Positions 1-11,145 of a stretch of 64,000 bases of DNA are shown here, piece after piece (position 1 is the stretch's first letter; the number at the start of each line of letters is the position of its first letter). Under the pieces are notes generated by a model. It was not told the origin of the DNA. It did not search any database and worked only from the letters and a program-made list of their open reading frames with translations. This stretch comes from Hyposmocoma kahamanoa (taxonomy: Eukaryota > Arthropoda > Insecta > Lepidoptera > Cosmopterigidae). The position numbers and the translations under genes are program-made. The stretch lies in contig NW_020653766.1 in the NCBI RefSeq assembly GCF_003589595.1, positions 322,718 through 386,717 of the forward strand. Reading direction: 5' to 3'.

Positions 1-49
1 AAAACTGTATTATTGTTTAAATAAATAAATAAAAAAAAAAAAAAAAAAA
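1..49 (+). repeat. A-rich 3' tail of a retroelement cut by the window edge
   Basis: AATAAATAAATA followed by a long A run ends exactly where reverse-transcriptase coding sequence of the minus-strand CR1-like element resumes at about 50. This looks like the 3' tail of a plus-strand retroelement inserted into that LINE. Its body lies outside the window, so the family cannot be named. Confidence 0.5.
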
Positions 50-535
50 TCACTCAGATAGTTCTCGAATAATTTAAGTTGAATACCCCTGATTCCCATT
101 CTTTCCATTTTCCTAATGAGAATAGGCACAGAGACAGTGTCAAAAGCTTTAGCAAGACTCAGAAAAATGCCCAAAACCTTCTGCCCACCATCCATGAAGT
201 TTATCAGATCAGGAACAGCATCAGCCGTGGATTTGCCAGCTCGAAAGCCATACTGTGAGGTGATAGTATGTTGCTCTTCTCTAAAAAGTTCACAAGACTG
301 TTTGTTCATGATTTTTTCCAGTATTTTCGATAGGGCAGGAAGCACAGCTATAGGTCTGTAGTTGTTGACACTGTCTCTGTCACCACTTTTATAGATATTA
401 ATGCTCTTTTAAACGGTTTTGGAAACTGGCCCGATGCAAGTGCGAGGTTGCAGATGTAAGTAATGGGTGGTACTACTACATTTAAATGTTTTTTTAGTAG
501 AGCACTAGTAATTCTGTCCCATTCCATAGCATAAT
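50..535 (-). pseudogene. CR1-like LINE, 3' part of the reverse transcriptase (broken)
   Basis: Minus-strand translation gives consecutive non-LTR RT blocks: PITYICNLALASGQFPKPF, then after a frame change near 398 an NYRPIAVLPALSKILEKI block, YGFRAGKSTADAV, and the motif A region FLSLAKAFDTV. The first motif A aspartate of the usual FLDLSKAFD is serine here, so the copy would be inactive even without the frameshift. The 5' part of the same element resumes at 4216-6010; the two halves join at codons ...LRND/YAMEWD once the inserted LINE is removed. It is cut at 50 by a poly-A tail. The sequence is a CR1/Jockey-group LINE; I cannot place it more finely. Confidence 0.85.
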
Positions 536-536
536 T

Positions 537-620
537 GGGGTGACAGTGTTGTTCGCGTCCGTGGGCTTTAACTCTCGATACCCCACACGTGTCTCCTGGG
601 TAGTGCGAAATGAACAACAG
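537..620 (+). ncRNA. Candidate HDV-like self-cleaving ribozyme at the LINE 5' end
   Basis: The first G of the element (537) opens a helix: GGGGTG (537-542) pairs with TACCCC (579-584), the expected P1. A second helix pairs TGTTGTTC (547-554) with GAACAACA (612-619), eight Watson-Crick pairs, the expected P2. The 3' strand of P2 is preceded by GTGCGAAAT, which matches the J4/2 catalytic segment of the HDV fold (active-site C followed by GAA). The order P1, P2, P1', then J4/2-P2' is that of the nested double pseudoknot. Cleavage would fall before G537, at the element boundary. P3/L3 is longer than usual (about 555-578) and P4 (around 586-605) looks weak, so the fold is incomplete on paper. HDV-like ribozymes are known at the 5' ends of R2 and some other insect LINEs. 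Confidence 0.62.
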
Positions 621-1200
621 ATTCCCTAATCCTGGGTTGTGAGGTTTTTTACGGTGGCCTTGCGTAATTTCCAAACACCGTTTAGCTGTGTGGTAGAGTG
701 CTTACTCGCCTGGTTAGCGACCACCCTCGTGTCGAAACCCGTCGCCAAATACCTTTGGGTGTGTTCCGACGGCGCACGCGAGTACCAGTCCCCTCATCCC
801 GATTGTTGCAGCCTCGCCAATTCCTCGGTCCGTGTAGACCGATTCCCCCTACCCTGCTGCGCTGGGCGTGCCGCCTTGGCGTGGGGGCCAGGGAGACCCG
901 GTGAAACGGTTGCCCGCTGACCGCCCGCTGGTGCGTAGAGGACCCGAACCCTTGCCTTGCCCAGCCTGGGAGGCTGTCCTGCCGCCAGTGTCAAAACCCT
1001 GTGCGTTGGTCGGCGTGCCGGACTGGGATCCCGGAGTGGAACCCGTCGGCCAACCACAGTTCGTACCGGGGGCCCTTCCGTCCCCCATTCCAAGGGGCGC
1101 ACCGCTTGGTGCTTCAGGGTGGGGTCTGGTCTATTCTTTGCCTGTGGAAGTGTCGAGGCTGCAGCAATCCTCCTTTCTCCCTTGTTTCACCCTTTTTTAT
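621..1200 (+). promoter_or_regulatory. 5' untranslated leader of the Jockey-like LINE
   Basis: GC-rich, C-rich sequence between the ribozyme candidate and the conserved ATG at 1201. The EN-RT frame stays open upstream to 868, but that proline- and glycine-rich extension has no LINE domain, and the sister copy at 38336-41404 begins its homology at the position equivalent to 1201. An internal Pol II promoter would be expected here for a ribozyme-ended LINE; I see no specific element I can defend. Confidence 0.5.
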
Positions 1201-4151
1201 ATGACGAGTCGTAATAAGAAAAACGTGTACTCAGCGGCACCCTGTTCCACACTCAATGTGGACTTTTGCAATATCAGGGGACTTCATTCGAATCTGAATG
1301 AAGTACACCACCACCTAGAAGCGTCCAAGCCGGCCTTGTTTTTCTTGACGGAGACGCAGATATCTACCCCGGCCGATGTTTCGTACCTCATGTACCCCGG
1401 TTACAGCCTGGAACACAAATTCTTGTCTCGGGCTGGGGTGTGCATGTTCGTCCGGGATGATATCTGCTGTCGCCGTCTTCATCGTCTTGAAGACAGGGAC
1501 CTGTCCTTATTGTGGGCGCGCGTCGATTATGGGAGCCACACCTATATCTACGCGTGCCTTTACAGGTCCCACAGCGGAGACTCGGAGACCGACCGACTCT
1601 TGGGCCGCGTTCAGCGGGCACTCGACGAAGTCCTGCAACGGCTCCCCTCAGCGGTGATCCTCGGCGACTTTAACGCTCACCATGTTGAGTGGCTAGGATC
1701 ACCACGTACCGATTATGCTGGGAGAGCTGTTCGCGACTTTGCCGTGGCCAATGACCTCACGCAATTAGTGGATGGCCACACCAGAATTCCCGATATTGAG
1801 GGCCATACCCCTAACCTGCTCGACTTAATGCTGACGACTCACCCAGACGGCACTCGGGTATCCCGCCATGTTTGCTTGGGATCATCCGACCATCTCCTGA
1901 TCCGTTCTGAGGTATGCGTCACTCAGACCGGACGTCCCCGACCACCTGGGACGCGCCGTGTTTGGCATTATGGGTCAGCCGATTGGGATGGATTGCGTGG
2001 GTTCTTTGCTTCCTTCCCCTGGGGGCGACTCTGCTTCTCTTTGGAGGATCTTGATGACTGCGCATTATCGGTTGCCGAGGCGATACTGTCGGGCATGGAA
2101 TGTTTCATTCCAAGTTCGACAGTGCGCGTCGGGGGCCGTTCTAGGCCCTGGTTCGGTGGGTCTTGCGCTGATGCTTGCAAAGCAAAACGTGAGGCCTATC
2201 GGGCCTGGTCCGCTGCGTCAGTTGTCAATGATCCCGATACCCCCAATTTGAAGCGGAAATTTAACGCCGCCTCCAGGTCCTGCAAGAAGGTAATAGCCGC
2301 TGCAAAGTTCGTGCACGTTCGCAGAATTGGAGAGAAACTAGTGGGCTATCCCTCTGGGAGCCGTGCCTTCTGGTCTCTCGCCAAGGCAGTCCAGGGAAAC
2401 TTCTGTCGGGTGTCTCTTCCGCCGTTGCGCAAGCCTGACGACTCACTGGCACATTCCGCAAAAGAGAAAGCCGACCTTCTTTGCTCTCTCTTTGCGTCGA
2501 ATTCAAATCTTGACGACGGGGGTAATACACCACCTACTATCCCGTGGTGTGGGCACTCTATGCCAGAAATCCGCTTTACGCAATGCGCGGTACGGCGTGC
2601 TCTCTTCGCCCTCGACGTCAGGAAGTCCAGTGGGCCTGATGGTATTCCTGCAGTTGTGCTCAAAACGTGCGCTCCTGAATTGACTCCGGTCTTAACGCGC
2701 CTCTTCCAACTCTCATACCGCTTAGGTGTAGTCCCGGCTTCGTGGAAGACTGCCTGTGTTCACCCTATCCTAAAAAACGGTGATCGCTCGGACCCGTCCA
2801 ACTACCGGCCAATTGCGATAACCTCCTTGCTCTCTAAGGTGATGGAGCGCGTGGTGAACAACCAGCTCCTAGATTACCTTGAGGATCACCAGCTGATTAA
2901 TGACCGCCAGTACGGCTTTCGTCGTGGTCGCGGTGCTGGTGATCTTCTTGTGTATCTCACTCACCAATGGGCAGCTGCCATTGAGGGGAAGCATTGGCCG
3001 TGAGTTTGGATATAGCTAAGGCTTTCGATCGGGTCTGGCACAAGGCTCTTCTATCGAAGTTACCATCCTACGGGCTCCCAGATGGTCTTTGCACCTGGAT
3101 CGCCAGTTTTTTGATCGAGCGGAGCATTAAAGTTGCGTTAGACGGTTTCTGCTCGGACTCCATGCTCATCAACGCTGGCGTTCCCCAGGGGTCAGTGCTA
3201 TCGCCAACCCTGTTTATCCTGCATATCAATGATATGTTACTAACAAGTAACATTCATTGCTATGCGGATGACAGTACTGGTGATACCTTTTATACTGGCC
3301 GTGCAAATATGACCCAACAGGAAGTGGTAGAAGGAAGAGCACAACTTGTGTCTGAAATCGAGACCTCACTGGAGCAAGTCTCCGTATGGGGCCGACAAAA
3401 TCTTGTCCGCTTTAACCCCACAAAGACACAAGTTTGCGCGTTCTCCGCTAAGAAAACTCCATTTGTTATAGCGCCTAAGTTCCAAGGCACTCCCCTCGTC
3501 ACCTCTAATAGTATAGGTATCCGTGGCGTCGACATCTCGAACGAAGTCCAGTTTCGGGGTCATTTGGAGAATAAAGCCAAAATGGCTTCTAAAAAGATTG
3601 GTGTGCTCAACAGAGCGAAGCGGTGTTTCACATCGGGGCACCGGCTTTTGCTATACAAAGCTCAGGTTCGGCCCCATATGGAATACTGCTCGCACCTCTG
3701 GGCTGGAGCACCCAAGTATCAGCTTGATCCACTTGACTCCATCCAACGTCGGGCTGTTCGAATTGTCGACGACCCTATGCTTACAGACGGTTTAGAGCCC
3801 CTTAGTTTGCGGAGAGATGTTGGCTCTCTATGTGTGTTCTACCGTCTGTATAACGGGGAGTGCTCAGACGAACTCTTTGAGTTGGTGCCTCCTTCACTCT
3901 TTTACCACTGCACGACCCGCCGAAGGAGAAGACTCCATCCCCACTTCCTCGATGCTTGGCACGTCACGACCACTCGAGCATCTCGTTCGTTCTTTCCCCG
4001 AACCAGTAAGATGTGGAATGGCCTTCCTCCTGAAGTGTTCCCCTTGCGCTATAACATGGAGTTCTTCAAAAGACGTGTAAACAAGGTTCTCCGGAGTCGG
4101 CAACGCATGGGTGATGCCTCTGGTATTGCTCGTGTCCATGGGCGACAATGA
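1201..4151 (+). pseudogene. EN-RT polyprotein of Jockey-like LINE, one frameshift
   Basis: The protein nicks target DNA and copies the element RNA at the nick (target-primed reverse transcription). N-terminal APE-type endonuclease: NIRGLH (catalytic Asn near residue 24), TETQ, YRSHSGD, GDFNAHH and GSSDH are all present. RT core: SSGPDGIP, SNYRPIAITSLLSKV, YGFRRGRG, SLDIAKAFDRV (motif A), NAGVPQGSVLSPTLF (motif B), YADDST (motif C), then the usual C-terminal region with HMEYCSHLWAG. The frame breaks once: the G run at 2985-2988 is one base short, so translation ends at 3003 just before motif A and continues in another frame from 2994. Otherwise full length (about 980 codons) beside the 967-codon sister copy. 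The start at 1201 (MTSRNKK) is preferred to the in-frame 868 because only it is conserved in position. Confidence 0.9.
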
Positions 4152-4215
4152 CCACCTCCCATCAAGTGGCTTGTCTGCTCGTTTGCCTACTATTTAACAT
4201 TAAAAAAAAAAAAAA

Positions 4216-6010
4216 ATAATCGTTACGTAGGGATGTAATCAACTGAGCAACTTCCTTTTCGTCTGTCGGTAAAAACGCTATAGACTGGGGGTTTATATTG
4301 TTAGTAGTGTGGGATACGTCACTAGTTGACCCATTCACTATGTTCTCAGCAAGATTCTTACCGATATCTGCGAAGAATTTATTGACTATGTTAACAGATT
4401 GAAGCGGATTGTCTGACATAGCATCAAATGTGATGTTATTTTTTTACTCTGTTTGTTATCGAGTTTATTGCCATCCAGAGCTGTTTAGCATTATTACCAG
4501 CATTACTTATTTCCTTCATCTCAAAGTCTAATCATATCTTTCTCAAAAAGCTTGTTACAGTAGTTTCTGTATCTAGTAAAGGATGTTTTTAAGATATCAT
4601 GATTAGGCGACTTTTTAAGGCCCGGAGAAAGCCATGGCTTCGTTATTTTCTTACGGTTAGGTATTTTAACAGTTTTTGAATTTGACTCGATAACTTGTGT
4701 AATGAGGCTGATCATTAGCTCCGCTGCTACGTGAGGATTTTGAATGTGATACACTTGTTCAAAATTAAGTTGCATTAAATCTAAGTCTCACTGATCATAA
4801 CTAATATGGACAGTAACTCTTTGTAGCATTTTTAGAAATTTTCATGTGTAGGAGTAATAACACTGTTTCATGATCGGTCAGTGCTGAGTGGGCTACATAA
4901 GTGAAAGCCGGTAGAGTTGTTTTCATGACAAAGTGATCGAGGCAAGCCTGAAGTCGCGTGGGCAATGTACGTGTAGGTAGTAGGCCATGTGCAGCTAATA
5001 AATTTAGGTAACTATGTTTGACTGAATCTAGACATTGATCTTGAATGTTTATAGTGTTTGTTTATAGTGTCACCAGTAATAATGATATTTTTATATTGTT
5101 TAATGTTCAGAGTTGTTTAATATTGAGTAAGATTATATTGGGTGAATTAAGAAATTTAGAAATATCCCTGGTAACGCCAGGTATAGTTTCTCTGAGCTCG
5201 CACCTCCTTACCTTTCCCGTCCTAATCCGTGCTACGCCATAGCCATACAAATCGCCAGTGAAATTAAAAAAATAAGTGTGACGTTACTTTTAAATTGAAA
5301 AATCCGCATCCGCATCGCAAATATATTATTAAAATTAAATATCCCGCTCTCCGCCCGGCATTGAGCTGTGTACGCTATATATTAAATGGTGGCGTTATCG
5401 GTGATCAGCCGCACGTGAAGGTGTGAATGAGACGAGCTCTACGACTTTTCGGATATAAAGGTTGGTGGTAGCACGGTTCCATTTCCTTTTACTTGCGAGC
5501 TCATCCTTTCCAGCAGCTCCCCACGAGCTATCGAAGGTCGTTTTTAAATTTTTTATTATAGCGTCATCAATCCCTATAGCCTGGAGGACGTTTTTTGCTA
5601 AAAGAATAGTGTTCGAGTCAATTTTTATCATCAAACAATTTGCATCCAAAATAGAAGGTTCTTTAACAGAAACTATAATACTTTTACGAATATAGACAAC
5701 CACGCCCTCATTTTGTGTCAGATTGTTGTTAGTGTGAAAATTATTATAGCCTGGAAGGTCTGGAATGAGTTCAGTAACAGAAAGCCAACACTCGGAGAGC
5801 GCCATTATGTCCCACTTTACATTCGTTCTTGCGAGTACGGTGTACAATCCTGTCATATTTTTTGATATACTTCTAATATTTTGGTTAAGTACTTTGAGTG
5901 ATTGACAAGGATTGAAATTTGGCGGAATGCAGTTATCTAAGTCACAGGTGGACGAGTCCGATACAGATACGGAGTCGATGTTGTTTATATTATTTTGTGT
6001 GTTATCGAAT
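4216..6010 (-). pseudogene. CR1-like LINE, endonuclease and early RT part (broken)
   Basis: This is the 5' half of the element that continues at 50-535. Read on the minus strand from about 6008: SLKVLNQNIRSISKN (endonuclease start), DIMALSECWL, PGYNNFHTNNN and VVYIRKS; after a foreign insert (5175-5592) come KNIIITGDT (about 5085-5070), a decayed SALTDHE region, HVAAELMISLITQVIES, KPWLSPGLKKS and NKFFADIGKNLAENIV, ending at SLRND beside the Jockey-like insertion. Several stops and frame changes make it dead. It is an older copy than the LINE that interrupts it. No ORF1 can be recognised beyond 6010. Confidence 0.8.
5175..5592. other. About 415-bp insert inside the CR1-like endonuclease
   Basis: The endonuclease translation stops resembling the family after NTILLA (about 5592) and becomes recognisable again near 5175. 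The intervening DNA has a minus-strand open stretch (IGIDDAIIKNLKTTF..., to 5395) that matches nothing I recognise, plus a GGATGCGGATGCGG motif also seen near 7410. No terminal repeats or poly-A are evident. It could be a decayed small transposon or a piece of another element. Confidence 0.45.
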
Positions 6011-6712
6011 TATACAGTTTACAACCAGTTAGTTAGAATTATATAGTTTACAACTAGTGTAAATAGTTACACGGATGCAAGGGAAACAATATTATTTTTA
6101 TTGTCTTAATATTGATTTGTAAGATTAAAAGTTAAGTTGAACTTATTTATTTACATATATCTCTTCAATATTTTTTTTTTATTTAGTAGCACAGAGTAAT
6201 TAATTTTACTTTAAATAAATCTACGCGATGTTTATTTCGTAAAATTATAACAGCTCCATCTATAATCTATAACAGTTGCACTAGACTATAGTTCCGAATT
6301 CTCAACGTGACTACCAAGACTCAGCTTGTTTTATTTATTTTTCTTCATGAAAATGCAAAATAATTATTGAAAACAACGTAATTTTAATATATTTTATTAT
6401 TACATACTTTTCTTTTCTTAACAGTCAAAATTCTCTGAATGTAAATAACATTAAGTACTTATTTTAATACGATAAGACGATTCGGAACATCAAAGAAGAA
6501 AGAGATGGCATTATACAGTTCACATAGCGTTATCTCTTTCCTATTTTTAGTAAGGAATAGACAATATTGGGAAATCATTCGTTCTTTCAATCGTTTTACC
6601 AACAATACATTAATTGGTTGACAGGTTGGTCCTGGTACGAATATGAGTAATATTATAATAAGCTTACTTTAAGCTTACATTGAAATAAGATTGTTTTTGG
6701 AAAGGTTGTGGT
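6011..6712. other. No gene seen; AT-rich sequence
   Basis: AT-rich with stops in all frames, including repeated TATAGTTTACAACTAG-like words near 6010-6060. Nothing else can be supported. Confidence 0.5.
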
Positions 6713-6808
6713 AGGCCCCAGTATCTTGCGATTTAAAACTTTGAGTGACACTGCAACTGTAGCTCACCATCAGGCGCACGACTTTTTCGTCCCGTTCCTT
6801 GATATAAT
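6713..6808 (+). repeat. Repeat family B, 3' fragment
   Basis: Matches the last third of family B (CTTGCGATTTAAA, GACACTGCAACTGT, CAGGCGCACGACTT, TCGTCCCGT) followed by an ATAATA-rich tail. See 35434-35738 for a near-complete copy. Confidence 0.8.
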
Positions 6809-6989
6809 ATAATAATAAAAAAACTTTGTGGTAGATGGCTCGCCTGATATGTAAGAGGTTCTACGTTTTAATTGCTCCTAATGTCCTGTACCACTATATA
6901 TTTTCAATATCGGGACGGAACAAGCACGAAAGAAAATGTACATAACTCAGTGAGGATCCACGTGTTTTCCTATAATATATAATAATAAT

Positions 6990-7148
6990 AATAACGCACA
7001 CACTCATAGCCCCTCACCACGGAAACCCTCGAGAACACACGAGAGGAATAAATGTGGGCTATACAAATATTTCTCCCGTCTCAGGAATCGAACCCGGGGC
7101 CTCTGCATGGCAGTCCAGCATGGTAACCGTTCGGCAACTCAGGCAGTT
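6990..7148 (-). repeat. tRNA-derived SINE family A, copy 1
   Basis: Minus-strand copy with A-box-like GCCGAACGGTTACCATG (partly mutated), B box GGTTCGATTCC-like sequence, the AGAAATATTTGTATAGCCC block and a TAA-repeat tail. It has an internal deletion in the body relative to 11146-11350. Confidence 0.85.
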
Positions 7149-7738
7149 CAAATGGTTAAATCCTCTATTTTGTAGAGCATAGGATGATGACCCAGCTAAG
7201 ATTATTCTACGTGTTTCTGTATCAAGCAATATACAAGATTCTACTGAGCACTAGTTCCCACCCCGATTCCTGTATGTAATATAATGGGAACAAATCTATC
7301 ACAACGCGAGATCAGAACAAAAGCAAGCAAATATGACGTACAGTGAATATCACAACAAAAAGTGAGATGTAATCTCCTTATTGCAACAGACGCCGAACTC
7401 CCGACGGGTAATCCGCATCCGCATCCGGATCCAGACAAAGGCCGTGCTACACTGCGGAAACAAATATGTGCACAGGGCAAATATTTGCTCCACTCGGGAA
7501 GTGAACCCAAGACTGGCACTGTATGTAATACTTTATTATGTATAGTTTGATGTTAAACACTCCCTAGTGTAGAAAGGTACATAGCGGGCTTGTCCAAAAT
7601 CAGCAAACAGGTGTTTCATACTAATGACAGTACACTTCGCAGTAAATTCAAGAGAACATAATTATCAACTAATTTCTTTACAACATTTTCTACTGATATT
7701 TAAAAATGATAATTTATAATCTCAGTACAGAGTACTTA
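7149..7738. other. No gene seen
   Basis: Contains a short GCATCC repeat at about 7410-7430 within a chance ORF on each strand. No coding signature. Confidence 0.5.
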
Positions 7739-8165
7739 AAAAACCGACCTCAAAAGTACGTGGCATTACGTCTATTTGCTAAGTTTTATTGAAATATCCT
7801 TAAATTCGCCACTATACAGGACTTGACACTGGAGATAATAAAATCGGTTCTCACTACTCAAAGAATGTTGAGAGAAAAACGCCTTGAATTGGAGAAATAA
7901 CAAAATCAACCATTAAAATAATTGTTCCTTAAGAAAATTTAGGCGCTATTTATAAAAATGAATCTTCATGCGTGAACAGCCACCCTTAGAGAAAGATGAT
8001 TTCCTTCAAAATGAAATAGGACCACTATGGAAGTACCCCCTTTCCAACAAAAAAAGAATCATGAAAATCGGTTCACAAATACCGGAGTTATCGCGTAACA
8101 TACATACAAAAAAAAAACATACAGTCGAATTGAGAACCTCCTCCTTTTTTGAAGTCGGTTAAAAA
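7739..8165 (+). mobile_element. Family G element with inverted termini, copy 1
   Basis: Begins AACCGACCTCAAAA and ends GAAGTCGGTTAAAAA, an imperfect terminal inverted repeat. The internal ATCGGTTCACAAAT and CGCGTAACATACATAC words recur in copies at 23090, 56030, 58262 and 62828. About 425 bp, no coding capacity. The A/T-only flanks hide any target duplication. I associate the GAAGTCGGTT end with lepidopteran non-autonomous elements. Confidence 0.7.
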
Positions 8166-11145
8166 TTGAAACTGTTGTAAGCAATGTTTCGAAATTTAAA
8201 AAATAAAACTAAAAGCAACAGTAACCCAAAATAAATTTTTACGATGCAAACAATTGCCAGTTAATTATCAGCGTGTGTTTGTTTTTCTTACGATAAATGA
8301 TTTATCGGCGTATTTGGTATTACTGTGGTTTTAGCGTCATATTTGAAAGTAATTTAATGCAAGAAGAGCTGTTTAGGGTTGTACATATGTTGACAACTGA
8401 GCGCAGTAGACGTGATATTGCGACCGCAGTAAGCTCACAATAAAGATTATTTGCCGATTACGGGCATGTTACAAGAGTACTGGAGATGTAATCAGACCGA
8501 AAAAGACACATAGATACTATCCCGGGACACGATCGTCTTCTGCAAAGTACCACAGGCCAGGGAACAGACCTGTATTACTTTTAACGACTGGTAGAAAGGT
8601 TGCGTTCCTACCGCCAAGTTGTTAGTAGTCAACCTGAACTATGATGACGTTCGACGAGGTTCGGTTCTATCTAAGCGCATACTACCACAAATATTTGCTA
8701 CAACAAAGTGTCGAAAGTCATGGAGGACGTGAAATACGTACCTTACGCGCATTGGCACGTACGTAGTGGAGACTTGTACCCAGCGGTTAGTGTAAGTGGA
8801 TGACGGTAATTTAGTCTGCGAGCAACTAATGGCTGCAACTGAATGTGCATAATGTCTTTTTATTTATACACACAAACCTTTCCAAATTTCGAAGTGTGTT
8901 TTATCGTCACGTCATGGGTTAGTTTGGATTTCTTTCTGCATTCCATGTTATTAATATTATTTACACACTTAATATACTACGTGAACTCTATCTTCGTTAT
9001 CAAAATTCTACTTTAATTTCTTTTTAGCAGAAACAGCTTAAGCACGTTTGTGCACTGCATCCGATTCAAAAGTCGGACGGATATCGCCTTGCACTAAATC
9101 GGATTCGAATCTCAGAAAATACAAATGTCGTTTGTACACTTTTATTATCTCCACAGACAAAATGATTCCTGTCACATTTCTCGGATTCAGAACTGATACA
9201 AATTGGACGTAGTGCGCAAATGCTCTAACAGTTGCGTATTTTGCGGCGAATTCATCGGAAGATTACCCATCGGCGCCGCTGCTCACATCTACAAACATAT
9301 CGCTACGCCGTAGCGCTGGCTTTGGTTTATATTCTGTAGAGAATATGAGTCCGTCGAGTGGCCGGATGTGTACTTTAGTTAGATGTTGCCTCACTACGAG
9401 ATTAATTTCTTTCGTACTTTTCACCATCTGCTGAGAAAGGTACAACTTATTTCTAATAACAGTGCTCGATGTAAACTCGACTTCAAAAACTTTTTAATTC
9501 AATTTGAAAACGAACCGTAGTCGCGTCGCGTCGTGCCTGAAAAGAGTTAAAAGACATTTACTATGCATAAGTTTCTAAACTCTCAATTGAATTGCGCCTT
9601 TCAATGGGACTCGCGAAACCTTAAAGGGAATCTTACGCGAGTCTTAAGCCGTGGAGAGGTTGCTCAGGGGTGAGTAGGAGCCGGGAGGAGCGACTCCTGC
9701 ATTCATTTAGCAGGATTCGACCCTCCCAAAGGACAGGATAAACACTCGACGCTTGTAAAGGCATTTGACGTCCTCATTGATTGCTTTTTAAGAGTGCTAC
9801 AGAGGAGTACCATCTTTGCAATGGCTTATTTTATTCTTATAAAGTATTATAACTTTACCTCATATTTCTGCATGGATGTAAAATATTTAAGAAATTATTA
9901 TATCTTTTTTTATTTTCACTTTTAAACCCAAAGCTTTTTAACAAAATGTTTACGAACATGACTAAAAAGTGGTGGTAAACACTTCATCCATTTCGGAACA
10001 CTCAATTTCTAATTCAAGCAAAAACAAGTGGTGTTCAGGCAACACATATTCGAGCAGGTTTAAGTATGATAACAATACAAACGTTAATGAAGCTATACAT
10101 CTAACGCCTCGGGATCAGACTTGTTTGTCCCACTGCAGTCTTGCATCGGTCGAGTTTCAGCCTTACCTTGAGGAATATACTTGTCTGCCGGTGTATATCC
10201 TTGCTAATTTATTAACGCAGCCAAACGAAGAGGCTACCCTGTAGCTCCATGGACCTTATACCTTATGTCATCATCATCATCGTTGACCAATTATACGTTC
10301 CACTGCTGTGCATGAATCTCCTCTAAGGCTGTACTTAACTCTGTGGACCGGCCACAGTCCGCCCGGGTTGGGGAACTTCACAAGTTATCCAAGGGTTGTA
10401 TCCTTTGTCCTTTACGATTAGCGAAGGTATTGCTACAAAACATTCACAGACTTTACATCTGTAATTCGTGTAGACTTACGTAAGTGTCTAAATCTGTAAT
10501 TCAGAGAAATCGCGATTCGCAAGAACATTCCCAGACCACAGTGCATTAAATCAAAATAACACGCAAGTAATGCATTGAAACGTGTGGATAAATGTGAAGT
10601 TAATCCACAAGTGGGCCGCATATCTTGTGTTTTAGAGTGCGCTTCCCGCGCGCGGGTAGCGAGCTGCACTTCCTCAATCCGCTGTGTGTTCTTTATGAGT
10701 CGCAGTTCCTGGGTCATATATCGTTATGCACTTTTCTGTAAAGTGTATTAATAATGTAAGCAGCCAAAATAAGGCGCGCAAAAAGTCCATTAAAGCAACG
10801 TTTCGTTGCCTCTTACAGCGATATTACTGCGACGTTTATGTGACAGATTATAAAGGAATACAAAAGAAATGAAGTCCCCATTTGCCGTAAAGGCAATATG
10901 TCATCTTCCGCGTTTCTGTATCGCCTTGACTCGCTAACGAGCCGCGCTTCCGACTTTGTCCCATATCCTTCCTATTATAATGAGCTATAGGCTAATAAGA
11001 CGTCGTTTGCGTTATGAAATATTCTCACGGCAATGAATTTGTTTAACTGTATTACTTTTTATTGATGGTACTCCTTTAGACCACTTGACATAGTTATTTC
11101 ATTGCATTTTGTTAAAAATAATAATATCCTGTTATAATATAAAAA
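8166..11145. other. About 3 kb without a recognisable gene
   Basis: Short chance ORFs only. About 10275-10400 has a degraded minus-strand piece like the tail of SINE family C (GTTCCACTGCTGTGCATGAA). About 9630-9760 is a more GC-rich patch of unknown nature. I found no inverted or tandem repeats of note. Confidence 0.5.

Larger units (their letters stand above)
536..4215 (+). mobile_element. Full-length Jockey-like non-LTR retrotransposon without ORF1
   Basis: About 3.68 kb, bounded by ATAAT duplications. Order: candidate HDV-like ribozyme (537-620), GC-rich untranslated leader (621-1200), one long EN-RT reading frame (1201-4151, one frameshift), about 50 bp of 3' UTR and a poly-A tail (4202-4216). 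There is no gag-like ORF1 with CCHC knuckles upstream of the EN-RT frame. The protein resembles those usually annotated as polymerase of mobile element jockey or transposon BS. The intact 5' end, clean duplication and single frameshift suggest a fairly young insertion into an older CR1-like element. Confidence 0.88.
531..4220. repeat. 5-bp target-site duplication ATAAT around the Jockey-like LINE
   Basis: ATAAT occurs at 531-535 and again at 4216-4220, immediately outside the 5' end and the poly-A tail of the inserted LINE. Removing the insert and one copy restores the reading continuity of the interrupted CR1-like reverse transcriptase, which independently supports both boundaries. Confidence 0.8.

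Noticed and set aside
868..1200. N-terminal extension of the LINE ORF as true coding sequence
   Set aside because: No domain, leader-like composition, and the sister copy aligns only from the 1201 ATG. Kept as an open point in findings.
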